64,000 bases of DNA, taken from Lineolata rhizophorae. Lineage: Eukaryota; Ascomycota; Dothideomycetes; Lineolatales; Lineolataceae. Position 1 is the first letter of the stretch. Every line of letters begins with the position of its first letter. The position numbers and the translations under genes were made by a program. A model generated the notes under the pieces. It made no database searches. It had not been told where the DNA came from and was given only the letters and a program-made list of their open reading frames with translations. Of this stretch, positions 19,291 to 30,851 are shown in pieces. The stretch is taken from contig MU001686.1 in assembly GCA_010093515.1 (NCBI GenBank), forward strand, positions 575,787 to 639,786, written 5' to 3'.

Positions 19291-22200
19291 CTACACCTTC
19301 AATAGCCGTTGAGCTTCGCGCGACGATAGACCGAAGACATTTGTAAGATAGTCGAGCCTAGATTTCTATCAATATCGAGACCGTCACGGGAGAAAGAGAA
19401 AAATTGAAAGGGACGCACTTGATATCACCCCCGATTTGGCTCTTGACCTCCTCAAACTTCTGCTCCGACGCTTCCTTCGCTATAGCTCTCCTCTTGTGCG
19501 ATATCGTCTTGACCCGAATCTTGAATCTCCCACTCACGGGTCGATGATCCGAGACTCTAACTTCGTGCCTCCTGTAGTCCGTCTGCTTGATCCTGCCTCT
19601 GCCCCTGTAGAGGAGCCGATCGCACCAAGCTGGACTACGCTTCTTGTCGCTCGTATCGTACGTGTCCGTGCCGACGTCATACTTGTACGTCGGCGGGAAC
19701 GTAATCGGCGCCTCGACGAATGCGCGTAGCCGGAAACCGGGGTTTCGCTTGCGGGAGAGAAGGAGTTGATCGCGCTCCAAAAGCTTGGGCAAGTTACCGG
19801 CCTTCACCGCTTCTATGACCGTCGTTCGGCTCATCGTATCGATCCGGTAATTTAAGTCGCCATTTAAGATGCAGATCTCGTGGTCTAGAATCATGGAGCC
19901 ATCGCCGCCGCCAACAAAGGTATCTGCGCGAGAAGAAGACGACACGTCGCTGACGTTGGGGAACGAGGACGAGAATGACGGATGAGATGGTAACGCGGAC
20001 GTTTCCATGATGGCTGCAATGTCGTTGTTGCGATGCACAGTCTGTGTCTGGCCTGCAGCAAGATGGCAATTGACGAAGCAGATCGAGCTGTCGTCGAGGA
20101 TGAAACGTACGATGAGTGCGCCCTTATTGCCGTGCAAGCCACCCATCCCCAACTTAACCTCGGCGGCATTTACTTCGCGGATCTTTGCTTTCTCGCTCTC
20201 TCTGACGAATATACAGGTGAAAAGACCGACAAGATTTGCAGTATGTAGCAAGCAGTAAGGAGTTTCCGGCAAGTATTCGTCGATAGTTCGGATCAAGTGA
20301 TCTCGCCAAGCGCGGTATTGATGGCTCATATGCTCTTGTTCAGTGGCATCTTTCTTTTTGCTGCTCTTAAATAGACTCTTTGCAGTGACTCGCTTGTCCT
20401 CTAAGTCAACAAGCTCCTGGAAACCGAACACAAGAATGTCTGGGGCTGAATGGGAAAGCAGCAGTTCTCGGAAGAATTCGGCATCTCGTGGGTCGTTTTT
20501 CAGCTTGGTGGGTTTCACTGCGCCAGCATTCCAGGTTACGACTAGGGCTGATACCTCTCGGAAGTCGCAATATTCGGTATCGATCTCTTGCATTTGGCTC
20601 TCTAAGACAATTGTCAGTCTTAATCCCAGAGACGTCCTCCACAAGCTAGAAAAGGGGCAAATTACCAAGCCAATCGTCCCGCAAAAGTCCATCCCAGATC
20701 CTGATCATGTTGTCCGTCCCAATGCTAGCGACTTGCAGGCGGTCAAACTTCCAAATGCTCGTCTTATCCACGACTATGTCGGCGATAGGATTATCGTGGG
20801 CGTGCCAGTCCTTCATGGCCTTCCAGGGGTGTGTCTTGGTATCATAAATGTAAATCATACCCGTATTGAACCCAGCCCAAAGATACTCTCCGACCCCAAC
20901 TAGGGCGCTGATCTTGTAGAGACTGACACTGACGACTTTGAGGCAGGTGTAATCCTTTCGAGAATAGATGGTCACTTTTCCATCGTTGTGACCGAAGTAA
21001 ACATTATCCGGCTCAGCGCTGATTAGAGCGCACGAGGTTACATCGCCAGCCCCAGGCTGGCTTAACACTCTTGTCGATACTGGGTTGAAGGTATTTGCCT
21101 TCACATCCCTGTAGAACACCCGAATCTCCTTCCCACAGGCAAGCCAAAGGTAGCCTCCGAGGACGATGGACGCCGAATGCCCTTTCGGAAGGCGAAAACT
21201 GTTGGGGGTCTGCGCTAGCCCCGGCACGCCCGTCTCGTCTGGTGGCCATACATGCAGCTTACCGTCTTCGTCCAAGGACCACATTTCAGCGGCGTACCGG
21301 TAGATCTTGATGATCTGGCGGTGGGGATGCGCATTCAACTTTGACACCGAAACGGACTGGGCTGGGATGTCGAGCTCATACATCTCTCCTGAGTTTGTCC
21401 CTAGCCACACAGTCTCGCCTTCGCGATCGGCATCGGCAGCTGGCTTGAAGGCTATTGCCGTCACCTTGACGGTTTCACCATGGGCTTGGTTCATAATCAC
21501 CTCACCTGTCATGGCGTTCCAGACTCGTGTCACATAACCGGAAGAGACGACGTACTCTCCGCAAATGGAAAAGAGCTTGGTCTCATACTTGGTATGAATT
21601 GCCCTCTCCCAATCCCGAAAACAAGGTGGTCGCCGATTGGCCATTGAACTATCGGGGAAATCTGTCAAAATGGGCGCACTGTTTTCTAGGGGCGCCTCAG
21701 AATCGTCCGAATCGTAGTGGTTGCTCGCTAGCATCTCCCTTCGTGTTTCGCTTGATGACCTTATTAATGACCTAGGAGCTGCTGGTGGGGGAGGCCGGGT
21801 GACCGCGGCCGTATCTTGAGGGGCAGGGATCTGGCCACGCTTCGGAGGAGGCGCAAATCGGGACGTCGTCTCTGCGACAATAGCAGCGGATCGATTGATA
21901 TCTGTGGACCGCCTTGGTGGCGGCTCGAATGGAGGCGGCGGTCTAGGTCGATCTGACGTGCTCTTTCTGGGCTCTTCCTGCATAGTCTCTCGTCGAGGGG
22001 GCAAGTTGGGACGGTCTTCCGGCAAGTCGCTAGAGGCTTGAGGCCTCTGTGATTGTATGGGGGGCTTTTGATGGAGTGGAATAGAAGGTGGGTGGTGAAT
22101 TCCGGAAGGCCCGCTGGGTGCTCCTGTGGTCTGTTCTCTCCTCTTCTCCTGAACTGCATGATGCACTGGTGGAGGAGCGAAGTGGCTTTCTCTGTGCTTC

Positions 22201-23234
22201 CCAACTATCGGCTTTGGGGCCTCATACATAACTGGAGAAGGGCCCCTGCCGTCAGGGTTTTCATCACTGCATGGCGTGGGATGCGGAGGGAAATAACTGT
22301 CCTTAGGTTTTGCGGGGTTTGATTTAGGGACCTCATTCTTGGTTGCAGGCAAACCTTTGGCGTTAGGGCTTTCATCGCTGCTTGGCGGCGTTGTGAAAGG
22401 GGAGACAGCTTCCGGTTGTTCACCGGCCGAGTCGATAGGTATGGACAGACTCGACGGCTTGTTAATTGAAGGCGTGGTTTTGGCGGAGAATATTTTGGGC
22501 TTTCCTGCACGATTGATAGGAGGTGGAGCTCCTGTAGATGCCGGCGACCTCTCCGGAACTTCGTTCTCCGTAGGCACATACTTCTGCGGCTCCGAGGGCG
22601 GATTGATGGGCGACGGGGACTGGAAGAAAGGACCCTGACGAGCTTCAATCCCGGGCGTGGTGGATCGGCTTGGGATCTTGAAGGGACGACCGGTACCTCC
22701 AGGCTGGGGCGATGCGGAACGCGACCCTGCCTGGCTGGAGAGCTCTTGGACCTTGAAGTGCGAGGGAGACGGAGGGATGTCTAGGCGGGTCTCGGAGCTC
22801 TTCGCCGACTTTGGAGGGGACCTGGGAGAATGGACGGCGAGCCGAGGCGGGGAGCGCGGAGGGGAGAGTGGGCCCATGGACACAGGGCGCGGCTTTGAAG
22901 GTGTGGAGCGCATTGTGCGAGCGCTTGGGCGGGATTCCGGGGAGCCCCCGTGGCTCCTCTGGACATCCAGCGACGCCCGTCCGTCGGACCTACAGGGCTC
23001 ATTGTGCCTATCTCCCGCGAAGGCGTTGGAAGAGGAGGGTCTAGAAGGAGGTGGCTGCGGGGAAGTCGGAGGCTGGGTGTTGAGCTTCTCGAACTTGCTG
23101 CGGAGAGCGGAGACGGGTTTCTGGATGCGCGGGTCAGCATTGGATCGAAGGTGCGGTAGGGGTATATCGGGTGCGCGAGGCGCACTCACGATGGACGAGT
23201 CGTCGGTGTGCTCGCCGGACGGCGGATCCATCAT
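19291..23234 (-). CDS. WD40 beta-propeller plus inositol polyphosphate 5-phosphatase
   Basis: Predicted exons are 20666-23234, 19419-20601 and 19291-19357 (1272 aa). Residues 1-540 are proline/serine-rich and disordered, with many PxxP stretches. Residues 560-855 form a WD-like propeller (for example VWNAMTGEVIMN and IRIWDGLLRDDW). The catalytic domain runs from about 870 to 1220 and keeps every type II 5-phosphatase signature: WNAG (about 880), GFQEL (about 916), LNGDLNYR (about 1102-1109), PAWCDRLLYRG (about 1180-1190) and SDHRPVSG (about 1207-1214). It should remove the 5-phosphate from phosphoinositides such as PI(4,5)P2 at membranes. The C-terminus LDYLTNVFGLSSREAQRLL is conserved in fungal relatives. 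It has no Sac1 domain, so it is not a synaptojanin. The same WD40-5-phosphatase order occurs in plant enzymes such as FRA3. Confidence 0.9.
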
Positions 23235-24154
23235 GGCGGGGTGGGCGGCGCCGCGGGTCGTGGCCTGGGGAACTCGCGCTCTCGTTCATGACGCTGCCAG
23301 CGCCAGGCCCCCGAGCGGTCACTGACGGGCTCCGCGCTGCGAGCTTGCCGGACGTGCGCACATGTGCGGGTGGGCCGGCGGGAGATGTGCGCAACGGGGC
23401 GGCTGCCGGGCGATGTGCGGACCGTAGGCTTTACGCCGTCGATGTGCCCGCCGGGCCAAGGGTTGGTTGAATTAGCACGTCCCGCGGTCGGGGGGGATTG
23501 AGATCCACGGCCGTTTGGCGGCGGCGTCTGCAGACAATCGTGCCGCTTGATCGTCGGCGGGCGCTGGACGGGACAAGCGTGGCCTGCGACGCCGCTGTGC
23601 GGAGGTGCTGGAGCGGACTCCGCTTGGGCGGCCAAGGTTGATGGTGATGGAGTCGCCCTGCCTAGCGGACCCATTTATCCAACCGCGACGGCCCTGGCCG
23701 TTCGGCTTTGCAGCAGGACGTCGTCGGAATCTACCTGACTGAATAAGCTCTACACAGCCCCAAGCACGCGCCGGGATTGCGCTGTCCAAGGTGCTCAGGC
23801 GGGGGCCTGGCCGGCAGCCCGAATATCCCAGCGTGGCGTCGTGTTTCTTGCAGCTTGCCCGCTCCGGGCCACACAGCTAGTGTGAGCTGCGCGCCTCGGT
23901 CGTATGTACGCACCGGGGGGACGGTGGTTTGTCCGCACCATTTCTAGCGGTAATTCGTGCCTCATGGCATCTTCCAATCCATATTTAGCGAGCTAATATG
24001 CCTGCACTGGGCAGCGTGCAGCTCTACCTGTACAAATTCGATACACTGTACAAACATCACTACCCCTACCCGGCTTGTACTAGCGAGCGTCCCTGATATC
24101 GACTTTCTCAACTCGTAGCTTTTGGCTGCTTGTGGATATTGCGACTCTCAAACC
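23235..24154. promoter_or_regulatory. Shared upstream region of the 5-phosphatase and CHY-finger genes
   Basis: This is a 920-bp head-to-head interval. It is GC-rich to about 23950, then AT-richer; a CCAAT box lies at 23973-23977 upstream of the plus-strand gene. Long frames on either strand have no recognisable domain. Confidence 0.4.
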
Positions 24155-24709
24155 ATGTGGTGAGCTTTCAAACGCCGCGAATCTTACACGGGACTGATGC
24201 ATAACGCAATAGCAAACACATTCTGAACGCCCAAGTCTCAATCCGGTCGCCATGCTGTACGCCAGGAGACCCCACCAGCACCCGCTCATGCCGACGCGAT
24301 CCTGACGGCCCCCTTCTTTCTCTCTAGGCCGCAAGTGGTTCGACTGCGCCGACTGCCACCATGAGACCGAAGACCACCCGCTCCAGCAGCAGTTCGAGAT
24401 GACCTTCGCCTGCAAGAAGTGCAAGAGGTGCTTCCGGAAAGATGCGCGCGAGTTTGAAGAGAGGTATTCCACAATGAAGGACTCCTCCCTTTTCCGTCTG
24501 GCTTGGCTGATGGAATGGGAAATAGCGACGAGTATTGCCCCCACTGCGACAACCACTTCGTCATCGATGCCGTTACGCCCAGACCTGCGCTACAGGTTGA
24601 AGGCGAGGATGCGCGCAAAGATTCCCGGATGCTGAAGGATGACCGGGTTCGAAGTGAGGAGCAAAGTACAATCTTCAACATTCGAGACGCGGATGACCGG
24701 CTTGGGTGA
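24155..24709 (+). CDS. hot13: Small CHY zinc-finger protein (Hot13-like)
   Basis: Predicted exons are 24155-24159, 24213-24256, 24328-24463 and 24526-24709 (122 aa). The first coding exon is only 5 nt (ATGTG); it restores MCKHILNAQVSIRSPCC, where the C-x-H pair at residues 2 and 4 is the first part of the CHY finger. The rest of the finger follows as WFDCADCH, FACKKCKRCFRK and YCPHCDNHF. Length and architecture match yeast Hot13 (116 aa), a zinc-binding protein of the mitochondrial intermembrane space that acts with the Mia40-Erv1 oxidation pathway for small Tim proteins. The conserved tail LQVEGEDARKDSRMLKDD continues to the stop. No targeting presequence is seen, as expected. The tiny first exon rests on family sequence and consensus borders (TG|GTGAGC, ATAG|C). 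Confidence 0.85.
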
Positions 24710-24953
24710 AGTGGGGACTACGAGTGGGGATAGGCTTATTCGGAATCGACAAACTGCACCCAGCAACGAGAATAGGGAATGATACCAAGATAGAAAATAT
24801 TGGAGCATTCGACGGACATATGGGGTCCGGATTGATACGATATGATTTTCAAGCCTGAAGCTCTATATCAACCTAACGCCATGCATTTGCTCCCTGATTA
24901 CTCTACACCCAGAAGCTGCTCCCTTCCAGATGCCAATCACTCCGTTAGATGCT

Positions 24954-25962
24954 TTATGAAGACGAACCCTCGCCGGCCTGCCTGGTCAAAATAGCAGCAG
25001 TGCCAGTACCTGGCGTTCTGCCTCCTCCGCGGCGCGTTGCGGCTTCCTCCTGCTTCTCCGTGTTGATGCTCTCCACGTACTTCTCGATCTCCTCTGCCGA
25101 CAGCATCTCTAGAGTCTTGCCTGGGGACATGATCGCAATCTCGATGTTCTTGGCCCCCGTCTGCACCACCTCCAAAAGCGACTTCGCCGTGAGCTTGATC
25201 GCTTCTTCCCGGTTCATGTCAGGCTTGTGGTTCCGCTCCAGGAATTCGCGGACGGTTTTGCTGGATCGGCCAATAGCGTTTGCTTTCCTAAACTAGAGTT
25301 AGATTTCCAAACTTCTTAAAGCTAGCGTTCTACTGTGAAAATCCTACCATGCCGAGTAAATGCCCGACGGCTCCGTCTGGTAGAGTCGCGGAGTCTTGTC
25401 ATTGGGGTCGAAGCCGACGATGAGGGTGCTGATGCCGAAGGGCCTCACACCACCGCTCTGAGTGTACCGCTGCTGTACGCCCGCCACGTATTTTGTGATG
25501 TACTCAATGCTGACGGGATCCTCGACGGTGAGACGATGCGACTGGGCCTCAAGACGAGCCTTATCGACCAAGATGCGCGCGTCAGCGTTGAGACCTGCAA
25601 ACGCCAGCACGACGTGGTTGTCAATCAGGCAGATCTTGGAGGGCGTGATGCGCGTGTCCTGCAGTTTCATGGCTGAGCGCTTTTCGCAGCCGAGCACGAC
25701 TATGTCCGCCCCTTTGACACCGACAGCGCAAGTTCCTATTCGTTGCAGAGTAGCTGGTTTTAGTTACGCTGCGCCGTGCGGGACGAACGGGGAAGTCAAC
25801 GTACCTCGCTTTACAGCCTCTAGGGCATATTCGACCTGAAAAACGTGGCCATCAGGACTGAACACTTTCGGTGGTTACGGGAGTTAGCTTGCAGTTTGCT
25901 TTGGAGTAGAGTGCGGCTATTGATGGCCTACCGGAAAGGGCGCGGTCGTAACCGGAAGCCAT
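24954..25962 (-). CDS. pre6: 20S proteasome alpha-4 subunit (Pre6/PSMA7)
   Basis: Predicted exons are 25932-25962, 25805-25864, 25348-25735 and 24954-25287 (270 aa). It starts [20 protein letters not shown] followed by [11 protein letters not shown], the N-terminal alpha-subunit signature that gates the core particle. Further on, [12 protein letters not shown]-like sequence (here [13 protein letters not shown]), [14 protein letters not shown] and [16 protein letters not shown] identify alpha-4 over other alpha subunits. It ends with [18 protein letters not shown] and a K/E- then G/T-rich tail. Alpha subunits lack proteolytic activity; they form the outer rings and dock the regulators. Exon 1 is 31 nt; intron 1 ends in AAAG. 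It is convergent with hot13, 244 bp away. Confidence 0.93.
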
Positions 25963-26730
25963 GCTGGGCTTTGCGCGTGGAGGAAAAAAAAAAGGCTGAG
26001 AAGATGCGGTGTGGAAGTCGAAGATTGGAATGAGAGTGGAGGATGATGTGGACCGGCGATGAGCTGGAGCCTGGGGAAGATGGTCGGAGGTGAACAGAGC
26101 TAGTAGCTTGTAGCTATTTAGCTATAGCTGGCGCGCGTCCCATGTCTGCCTCGCGGTGGTAAAATACCATGCTGCCTGGTCTGTAATTAGTGCCTGCTGA
26201 GTAATGTATCGATAGATTAGTTACATAGCGAGGTAGGCTGGAACGGAATTACCCTTCTGATATGCCTAAGGTGTGCAGCATCACTACAGACACACTGGAG
26301 GCAGGCCACGACCTTAACGATGCAATACTGCGTCAGAACACGACGGATGATATGCTGACTTTACGAATGGTGTGGGCTTCATGTTGGACTGACCCGGCCT
26401 TCCGCGACCTTGGCGAGGAACCTAGGATGCCTTTTGCGAAGGAGCATTAAGATTCCGACTCGGACGAATAGTTGCTTTTGTGGATTAGGGCTTCTAAGAA
26501 CAGCTGTTGTTCATAGCTAAATAGGGTTGCTATTTTGACCTTATTTTGGCTATCTTTGTTCCTCTTTGAACTCACACGTGACTGGACTTGCGGTGCCCCA
26601 CGCGACTAGGCCCCACCACTCCGCTCAACGGCCGCTTGCCTCCCTCACTTCTTTCGCAACGTCTGCACCATGAGACCGCCACCATATCAACCCTCACGGA
26701 CTTGCTGCCACATCTGCTCTGCGCTGCAGC
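25963..26730. promoter_or_regulatory. Shared upstream region of pre6 and MTHFR
   Basis: This is a 768-bp head-to-head interval. GGTGGTAAAA at 26155-26164 is one base off the yeast proteasome control element GGTGGCAAA, about 190 bp upstream of pre6 and in either-strand range. CACGTGAC at 26575-26582 (TCACGTG on the minus strand), about 150 bp before the MTHFR start, is the Cbf1/Met4 core of yeast sulphur-amino-acid genes. Both are sequence matches only. A 62-codon frame at 26262-26450 has no features of a gene. Confidence 0.45.
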
Positions 26731-29026
26731 ATGGAAAGGATTACAGATAGGATTGCGGCGCTGCCGCCTGGTGCGGCATATTTCTCTCTTGAATTCTTCC
26801 CGCCCAAGACTCAAATGGTACGGACGCCCGGCATTTGCGGTTTCCCCTCCAAATGCAATTTGATTTTACTGACGGCAAATCGTAGGGATTTGCAAATCTC
26901 CAAGCCCGTCTCGAGCGCATGGCACGCGCACTGCGTCCCCTATTTGTCACCGTCACCTGGGGAGCTGGTGGGAGCACGGCGGCCAAATCACTCGAATTGG
27001 CAGAGCTCTGCCAACGCCAACTCGGCCTCACCACGTGCCTACACCTAACGTGCACCAACATGGACCGCACCCTGATCGACGAAGCGCTGGAGCAGGCAAA
27101 GGCGCTCGGCATCCGGAACATTCTCGCTTTGCGTGGAGATCCGCCGCGAAGCGAGGAATATCGCGAGGAGGGGCTCGCGGCGGAAAATGATTCGAATCGG
27201 GAATTCCAGTGGGCCATTGATCTTGTGAGGTACATAAAGAAGCAGCATAGGAATTACTTCTGCGTTGGGGTAGCCGCGTATCCAGAGGGTCACTCTGATC
27301 AGAGCCATCCGGAACATCAGGATCCTCTGTTCGACCTCCCATTCTTGATTGAAAAGGCGAAGGCGGGCGCGGACTTCATAATGACCCAGCTGTTCTTCGA
27401 CGTTGAGGCATACAAGAAATATGAGGCGATGCTCAGAAATCATGAATCCGGGGTGTTTAAGGATATCCCCATAATTCCGGGCCTAATGCCAATACAGAGC
27501 TATCAAATTCTTCGCCGAACCACCAAGCTTTCTCATGCAAAGTTGCCCCAGGAAATGCTCGCTCGTCTAGACGCAGTAAAAGGCGATGATGAGGCAGTTA
27601 AGCGAGTTGGCATTGATATACTCTCCGAGATAGTAGAGGACATACAAGCAACTTCTGGTGGTGGGTCCCATCGCGGATACCATTTCTATACCTTGAACTT
27701 GGAGAAAGCGGTTTCGCACATTGTCGAACGGTGTTCGCTTATTCCACCCGACGAGGAAGAGGAAGGAAATGACGAGGCTGTAATCGTCGATGGGTCAAGC
27801 GGCCAGATCAGTCCTCCTGCTGAAGATGGAGCCCATTTTAGGGACCGGCGGCGCATGTCCTCTGTCAATTCAAACCCACACAATCGTGTGGTCGTCGAGC
27901 GTGTATCCAGTTCTAGTAATCCGAGCTGGGAGGCACCGGAAGATGAAGTGGGTGTACCAAGAGACAAAATCAATTCACGCGCAAACACCCTTGCCATTTC
28001 AGAGGGAGAAGGTTCTCTAGGACGAGAAGCAACATGGGACGACTACCCGAATGGTAGATGGGGAGATGCACGGTCGCCAGGTGAGTATAATCAGCCTCAT
28101 TAGCTAGAGGCGGATTTGAGAACGGTCACCTGTCAAAAGACTGCATCCGTTACTCCAATGTCTGAAATGCTGACTTTGAAAGCGTTTGGCGAAATCGACG
28201 GATACGGCGTATCTCTTCACGTATCGATTCCACAAGCTATTTGGTTATGGAAATATCCGGTTACGCATGATGATATTTCCGAACTATTCCAGCAGCACAT
28301 TCTAGGGAAGCTCGAAGCAATTCCTTGGAGTGAGGAGGGTCTTAATCCCGAAACAATCACTATTCGGGATCAGCTACTAAGGCTCAATAGCAAGGGCTGG
28401 TGGACCGTAGCGAGCCAACCTGCCGTCAATGGAACCAAGAGCACAGATCCTGTGTTTGGCTGGGGTCCAAAAAATGGTTTCGTCTTCCAGAAGGTAAATC
28501 TGCTTGCCCTGAATTTGTCTTATGTGCGGGCCTTGTTAACATCTATATCATCTTGTAGCCCTTCGTTGAGTTTTTCTTGCCATCAAGCGACTGGGCCAGA
28601 CTTCGAAAGGCGTTTGAACAACACGAAGATGAAATCACTTTCTTCGCCGGCAATAACGCGGGAGATGTTGCAGCATCAGATGCGGAGTCAGTGAATCCTG
28701 TTACTTGGGGAACGTTCCATGGCAAAGAGTGAGATAGCCCATTTCCCAATGTCCCTCAGGACGCTGCTTGCAATCCTTATTCATACCGGATGACGCTCCT
28801 GACGCGCATTAGGATAATAACCCCAACAATAATCGAGGCTGTATCATTCCGCGCTTGGCTTGAAGAGGCCTTTAGCATCTGGCGTGAGTGGCAACGAATC
28901 TATCCAGCGCGGTCCCCAACTGCGAAGTTGCTCGGCAAAATTAGAGAAGACTACTGGCTTGTCAACGTCATTCATCATGGCTATGTGCAAAAGAATGCAC
29001 TATGGGATTTGCTGCTTGTTGCATGA
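26731..29026 (+). CDS. Methylenetetrahydrofolate reductase (Met12/Met13 family)
   Basis: Predicted exons are 26731-26817, 26886-28080, 28183-28493, 28559-28728 and 28813-29026 (658 aa). The enzyme makes 5-methyl-THF from methylene-THF with an FAD cofactor and supplies methionine synthesis in the cytosol. The catalytic TIM barrel (1-300) begins AAYFSLEFFPPKTQM and shows FVTVTWGAGGST, LTCTNM, ILALRGDPP, GADFIMTQLFFD and IIPGLMPIQSY. A variable acidic/serine-rich linker (about 305-410) leads to the C-terminal domain that binds AdoMet in eukaryotic enzymes (FGEIDGYGVSLHV, GWGPKNGFVFQKPFVEFF, VNPVTWGTFHG, DYWLVNVIHHGY). Length matches yeast Met12 (657 aa) better than Met13 (600 aa), but orthology is unresolved. 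Intron 2 ends in AAAG. A TCACGTG site lies upstream. Confidence 0.92.
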
Positions 29027-29380
29027 GCACACAACTTGGGCCTTTCGAACAGGGCGACCTAGCCCTCCTCATTCATGATAGGGCAGGAACGGCGCTCTAT
29101 ATTTCATGCAAGAACCTAGTTTGAGCAAACCAACTCAAATAAGATTGCGGTTCCCATTGGTTGTTGCTGAGCCTACGACACGGCATTTATGGCTAGCCAA
29201 CTCCTACCCCCGTAAGATATGCCATTGCTCCCCGGGAGCTCGTGTGTCTCTACTGGCCATAATATGAATACGTAACTCCATATCGACCTCAAAGAGCGTT
29301 TCATTTGTCCTTAACTTATACTGTGATGATCCCGGAAAGTCCAATGGCTCAATTTGGCTTGAATTTAATAGAGCTACCAT
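29027..29380. other. Convergent intergenic interval
   Basis: These 354 bp between the MTHFR and spc3 ends presumably hold both 3' UTRs. No other feature was seen. Confidence 0.35.
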
Positions 29381-30254
29381 TTACGCAGGCTTTCCCCTAT
29401 TGCCTTCACCGCCAACCTCAGTCTTTAATTCCTCCTTCTTGACCTGCCCAACGACGTCCGGGAAATCAAAAGGCTCAGTACGCCCACCGTCTATCTCTTT
29501 GACTGTCGCCAGTCCTCCCCAGTTCGACCAACTGAGCAGCCCGACCCACGGCTGAATGTTCCATCCGAGCTCGAGCGTAGCGTTGGCGCGCTCTGCTAGC
29601 TGGCCGCTCGCATCGGTGATTTGGTACTTTGGGCGTTGGTTGTCGAGCTTGAGGAGGCCCGGCGTCGTAGTGAGCGGCTGTTGCGGCGGCTTCGACTTGG
29701 ACTTTTTGCCGCCGGAAGGCTTGGAGGATGGCGGAACGTATTGGTTGTGGTGCCAGGGCGCGGCAACGCCGGGGATGATGGCGTCCCAAATGATGGCTTG
29801 GGATGGGGGGTCAGAGGGGGAGCTCGAAGGGTAGCTTGCTTTGACGTAGACAAAGACTTGCTTGGTGTTCCAGTTGAAGAACGAGGTTAGGTCTGCGAAG
29901 TGCGGTGGGACTTAGCTCAGTGGTTCGAGATGCGTGGACGGAGTTGGTGCGCGCGAAAGAGGTCGATCAATCATACCCATGTCGAGATCGAATTTTACGT
30001 GCGCATATTCCTCTCTCTTCGTGCTGTAGTAATGGGGTCGCCCCTTGACTCTATTATCACAAAATTCAGTACTTGGAAAATTGCAGAATCAAGCTTTTGG
30101 ATGGTGCATACACCTGGACGTTGCGGAGCTGGAGGCTCGCTGAGGGTGACTGCGGGAATGAGACCACGGAGAGCGCGACGAGGATAGCGAGGCAGAACGC
30201 GACGGTAGTAAAGAAACCGAATACATTTTGTATCCGGACTAGGGTCGAATGCAT
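29381..30254 (-). CDS. spc3: Signal peptidase complex subunit 3 (SPC22/23)
   Basis: Predicted exons are 30112-30254, 29977-30050 and 29381-29892 (242 aa). The start MHSTLVRIQNVFGFFTTVAF and one N-terminal membrane anchor (about 13-36) with a lumenal remainder are typical of Spc3. LRNVQVVKGRPHYYSTKREEY, FNWNTKQVFVYVKASY, IIWDAIIPG and LDNQRPKYQITDASG follow in family order. A Q/P/K-rich insert (about 150-165) and an acidic C-terminal extension after DFPDVVGQVKKEEL are variable in fungi. Spc3 is essential in yeast for cutting signal peptides in the ER membrane with Sec11. All three exons join in frame with good borders. Confidence 0.92.
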
Positions 30255-30851
30255 GGCGCACGGTTTGGGGAACCTGTAGTTGCGCCTGCCAAAGGCACAA
30301 GCACGTGTGGGGAATGTATTAGGAGACGGAAGCTGAAAGCGAGAGGAGCTCCTCGTTCACGCTTTTTGTTTCCATGCTTTAAGACCACGTTTCGGGTAAC
30401 AAGCTCGAGTCGGAGCGACCACGAGTTCTTCGGCTTTTTCTGTATTTGGCAACTTTCTACCCAAAAACTTAACGGTGGTGCACTCGAAGTACTTTATAGG
30501 TGCATAATTAATAGCAAATCACTTCTAATTTTTTTTTTTGCCCTTTTCTTTTTCAACCCCACGCCTAAGAGCGAAGGGCGAGGGTCAACGATTAGGCATA
30601 TTGACCGCCCAATATCACCACGCACGAAATCTGTCCCTCAACAAATATAGCATTTACAATTGAGGTGATCTGTCTAACAAACTGACAACCTGCCATGACC
30701 AGCCGCTAGACCTGAACATATCAATTCGATGGGTATCGAAACAGCGCCGCCAAATGTTACCAGGATCAACGTCCACTCATAAGAAACCCTCACGACGATT
30801 ACAAAGAGTACCTTCAACCCATATTTGAGACATGTAGTCTTCAGCTGTGCC
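30255..30851. promoter_or_regulatory. Upstream region of spc3 and 3' flank of xrn1
   Basis: Both genes are on the minus strand. A T-rich run lies at 30531-30540. No gene was seen. Confidence 0.35.

Noticed and set aside
22657-23325. 222-codon plus-strand frame
   Set aside because: Antisense of the proline-rich front of the 5-phosphatase; the bias of proline and serine codons creates open complementary frames.
26262-26450. 62-codon frame between pre6 and MTHFR
   Set aside because: No family resemblance, no splice partner, and it lies in a divergent promoter interval.
29905-29945. TTAGCTCAGTGGTTCGAGAT resembling tRNA parts
   Set aside because: It lies in an intron of spc3 and lacks the full cloverleaf.
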